From Chryseobacterium sp. UBA6632 (GTDB taxonomy: Bacteria > Bacteroidota > Bacteroidia > Flavobacteriales > Weeksellaceae): a stretch of 7,237 bases of DNA. The notes beneath the pieces are model-generated. The model was given only the letters and a program-made list of their open reading frames with translations, searched no databases and was not told where the DNA came from. Location: positions 1 through 7,237 of the forward strand of contig DKLU01000479.1 of assembly GCA_002455915.1 (NCBI GenBank), given 5' to 3'. This document shows, piece after piece, positions 6,705 through 7,237 of this stretch. Numbering within the stretch: the first letter of the stretch is position 1; each line of letters opens with the position of its first letter. The translations under genes and the position numbers were made by a program.

Positions 6705-7237
6705 ATGCGATTACTCTTTTTTTTAATTTTCTTTTTAAGCTTTACATCTTTTAAAGCACAAAATCTTAAAAGTGAAAATATGAAAATTTTCACTTATCGG
6801 TTAACTTATTTTTCAGATTCGACGAACACGGAAAGTAGTAAACAAGAAGATTTTGATTTGCAAATTTTAGGAAATAAATCCTGCTTTGTCAGTACTAATT
6901 ATAAATTTGGTTATCAAAACATCAGAATGATGGCAGCTAGTGGCCAAGGATTGGCAGTTGCGGCAGGAAACCTTATGAAACTACCGAAAAGTGCTTTCAG
7001 ATATTCTATTTATAAAGAAAATAATGATATTGCTTTTTATGAAAAAGTATATTCATTTGGTCTGAAATATAATGAAAAAGCATCTTTTGATTGGAAACTT
7101 TCTAAAGAAAAAAAGAAGATTGATACTTATAATTGTAATAAAGCCACCCTTACTTATGGTGGCAGAGAGTGGATTGCTTGGTATACAACCGAGATCCCAA
7201 TTTCAGAAGGTCCTTATAAATTTAAAGGATTACCAGG
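6705..7237 (+). CDS. GLPGLI-family protein, 3'-truncated
   Basis: ATG 6705-6707 starts a frame that stays open to the right edge (177 codons plus two bases). An ATG at 6700 is in another frame and stops within nine codons. Residues 1-18 (MRLLFFLIFFLSFTSFKA) are a Sec signal peptide, with Gln19 as the likely mature N-terminus. The rest is predicted beta-rich and typical of the Bacteroidetes GLPGLI family: FDWKLSKEKKKIDTYNCNKA (about 128-147), then GGREWIAWYTTEIP (152-165) and GPYKFKGLPG, where the window ends. The next residues should be Leu-Ile or similar. Family members are exported, usually 230-290 residues, and have no established function; many occur in several copies per genome and near transport or signalling genes. 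It likely forms an operon with the four-Cys peptide just upstream. Confidence 0.94.
   Translation, partial: MRLLFFLIFFLSFTSFKAQNLKSENMKIFTYRLTYFSDSTNTESSKQEDFDLQILGNKSCFVSTNYKFGYQNIRMMAASGQGLAVAAGNLMKLPKSAFRYSIYKENNDIAFYEKVYSFGLKYNEKASFDWKLSKEKKKIDTYNCNKATLTYGGREWIAWYTTEIPISEGPYKFKGLP

Noticed and set aside
6581..6793. A 70-codon - strand frame overlapping the peptide and GLPGLI genes
   Set aside because: It spans two well-supported + strand genes and its product is a low-complexity Lys/Ile/Leu sequence.

Overview
The window looks like chromosomal DNA from a Flavobacteriia member, most likely Chryseobacterium or a close Weeksellaceae relative. The evidence is the AT-rich sequence, the absence of Shine-Dalgarno sequences, the GLPGLI-family protein at the right edge, exported proteins with Gln just after the predicted signal-peptidase cut, and the Bacteroidetes-style histidine kinase H-box. 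The genus call is inference.

Layout. Positions 1-1845 (+ strand) hold the C-terminal half of a PBP4-type D-Ala-D-Ala carboxypeptidase/endopeptidase (dacB, cut at the left edge), followed by a membrane sensor histidine kinase starting at a TTG six bases after the dacB stop. Positions 1846-2025 are a convergent spacer holding a possible degenerate inverted-repeat element and a terminator. Positions 2026-5636 (- strand) carry two exported zinc metallopeptidases in tandem: an M61 peptidase with a PDZ domain and a short M1 aminopeptidase. The M1 gene lies upstream and has its own terminator, so the two probably make separate transcripts. Positions 5812-6222 (- strand) encode a small membrane protein of unknown function, also with its own terminator. 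Positions 6223-6426 are a divergent intergenic region with a perfect 18-bp palindrome that fits the LacI/GalR operator pattern. Positions 6427-7237 (+ strand) hold an 88-residue secreted four-cysteine peptide and, 11 bases later, a GLPGLI-family protein cut by the right edge inside its name-giving motif.

How the genes fit together. The left pair suggests a link between peptidoglycan trimming and an envelope-sensing kinase. The centre is an exported-peptidase block for breaking down peptides in the periplasm or at the surface. The right pair is the least explained part: a small Cys-containing exported peptide apparently co-transcribed with a GLPGLI protein under a possible operator. Most of the window is ordinary flavobacterial core or accessory content. 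The right-hand pair and the 1872-1975 repeat are the best candidates for something undescribed.
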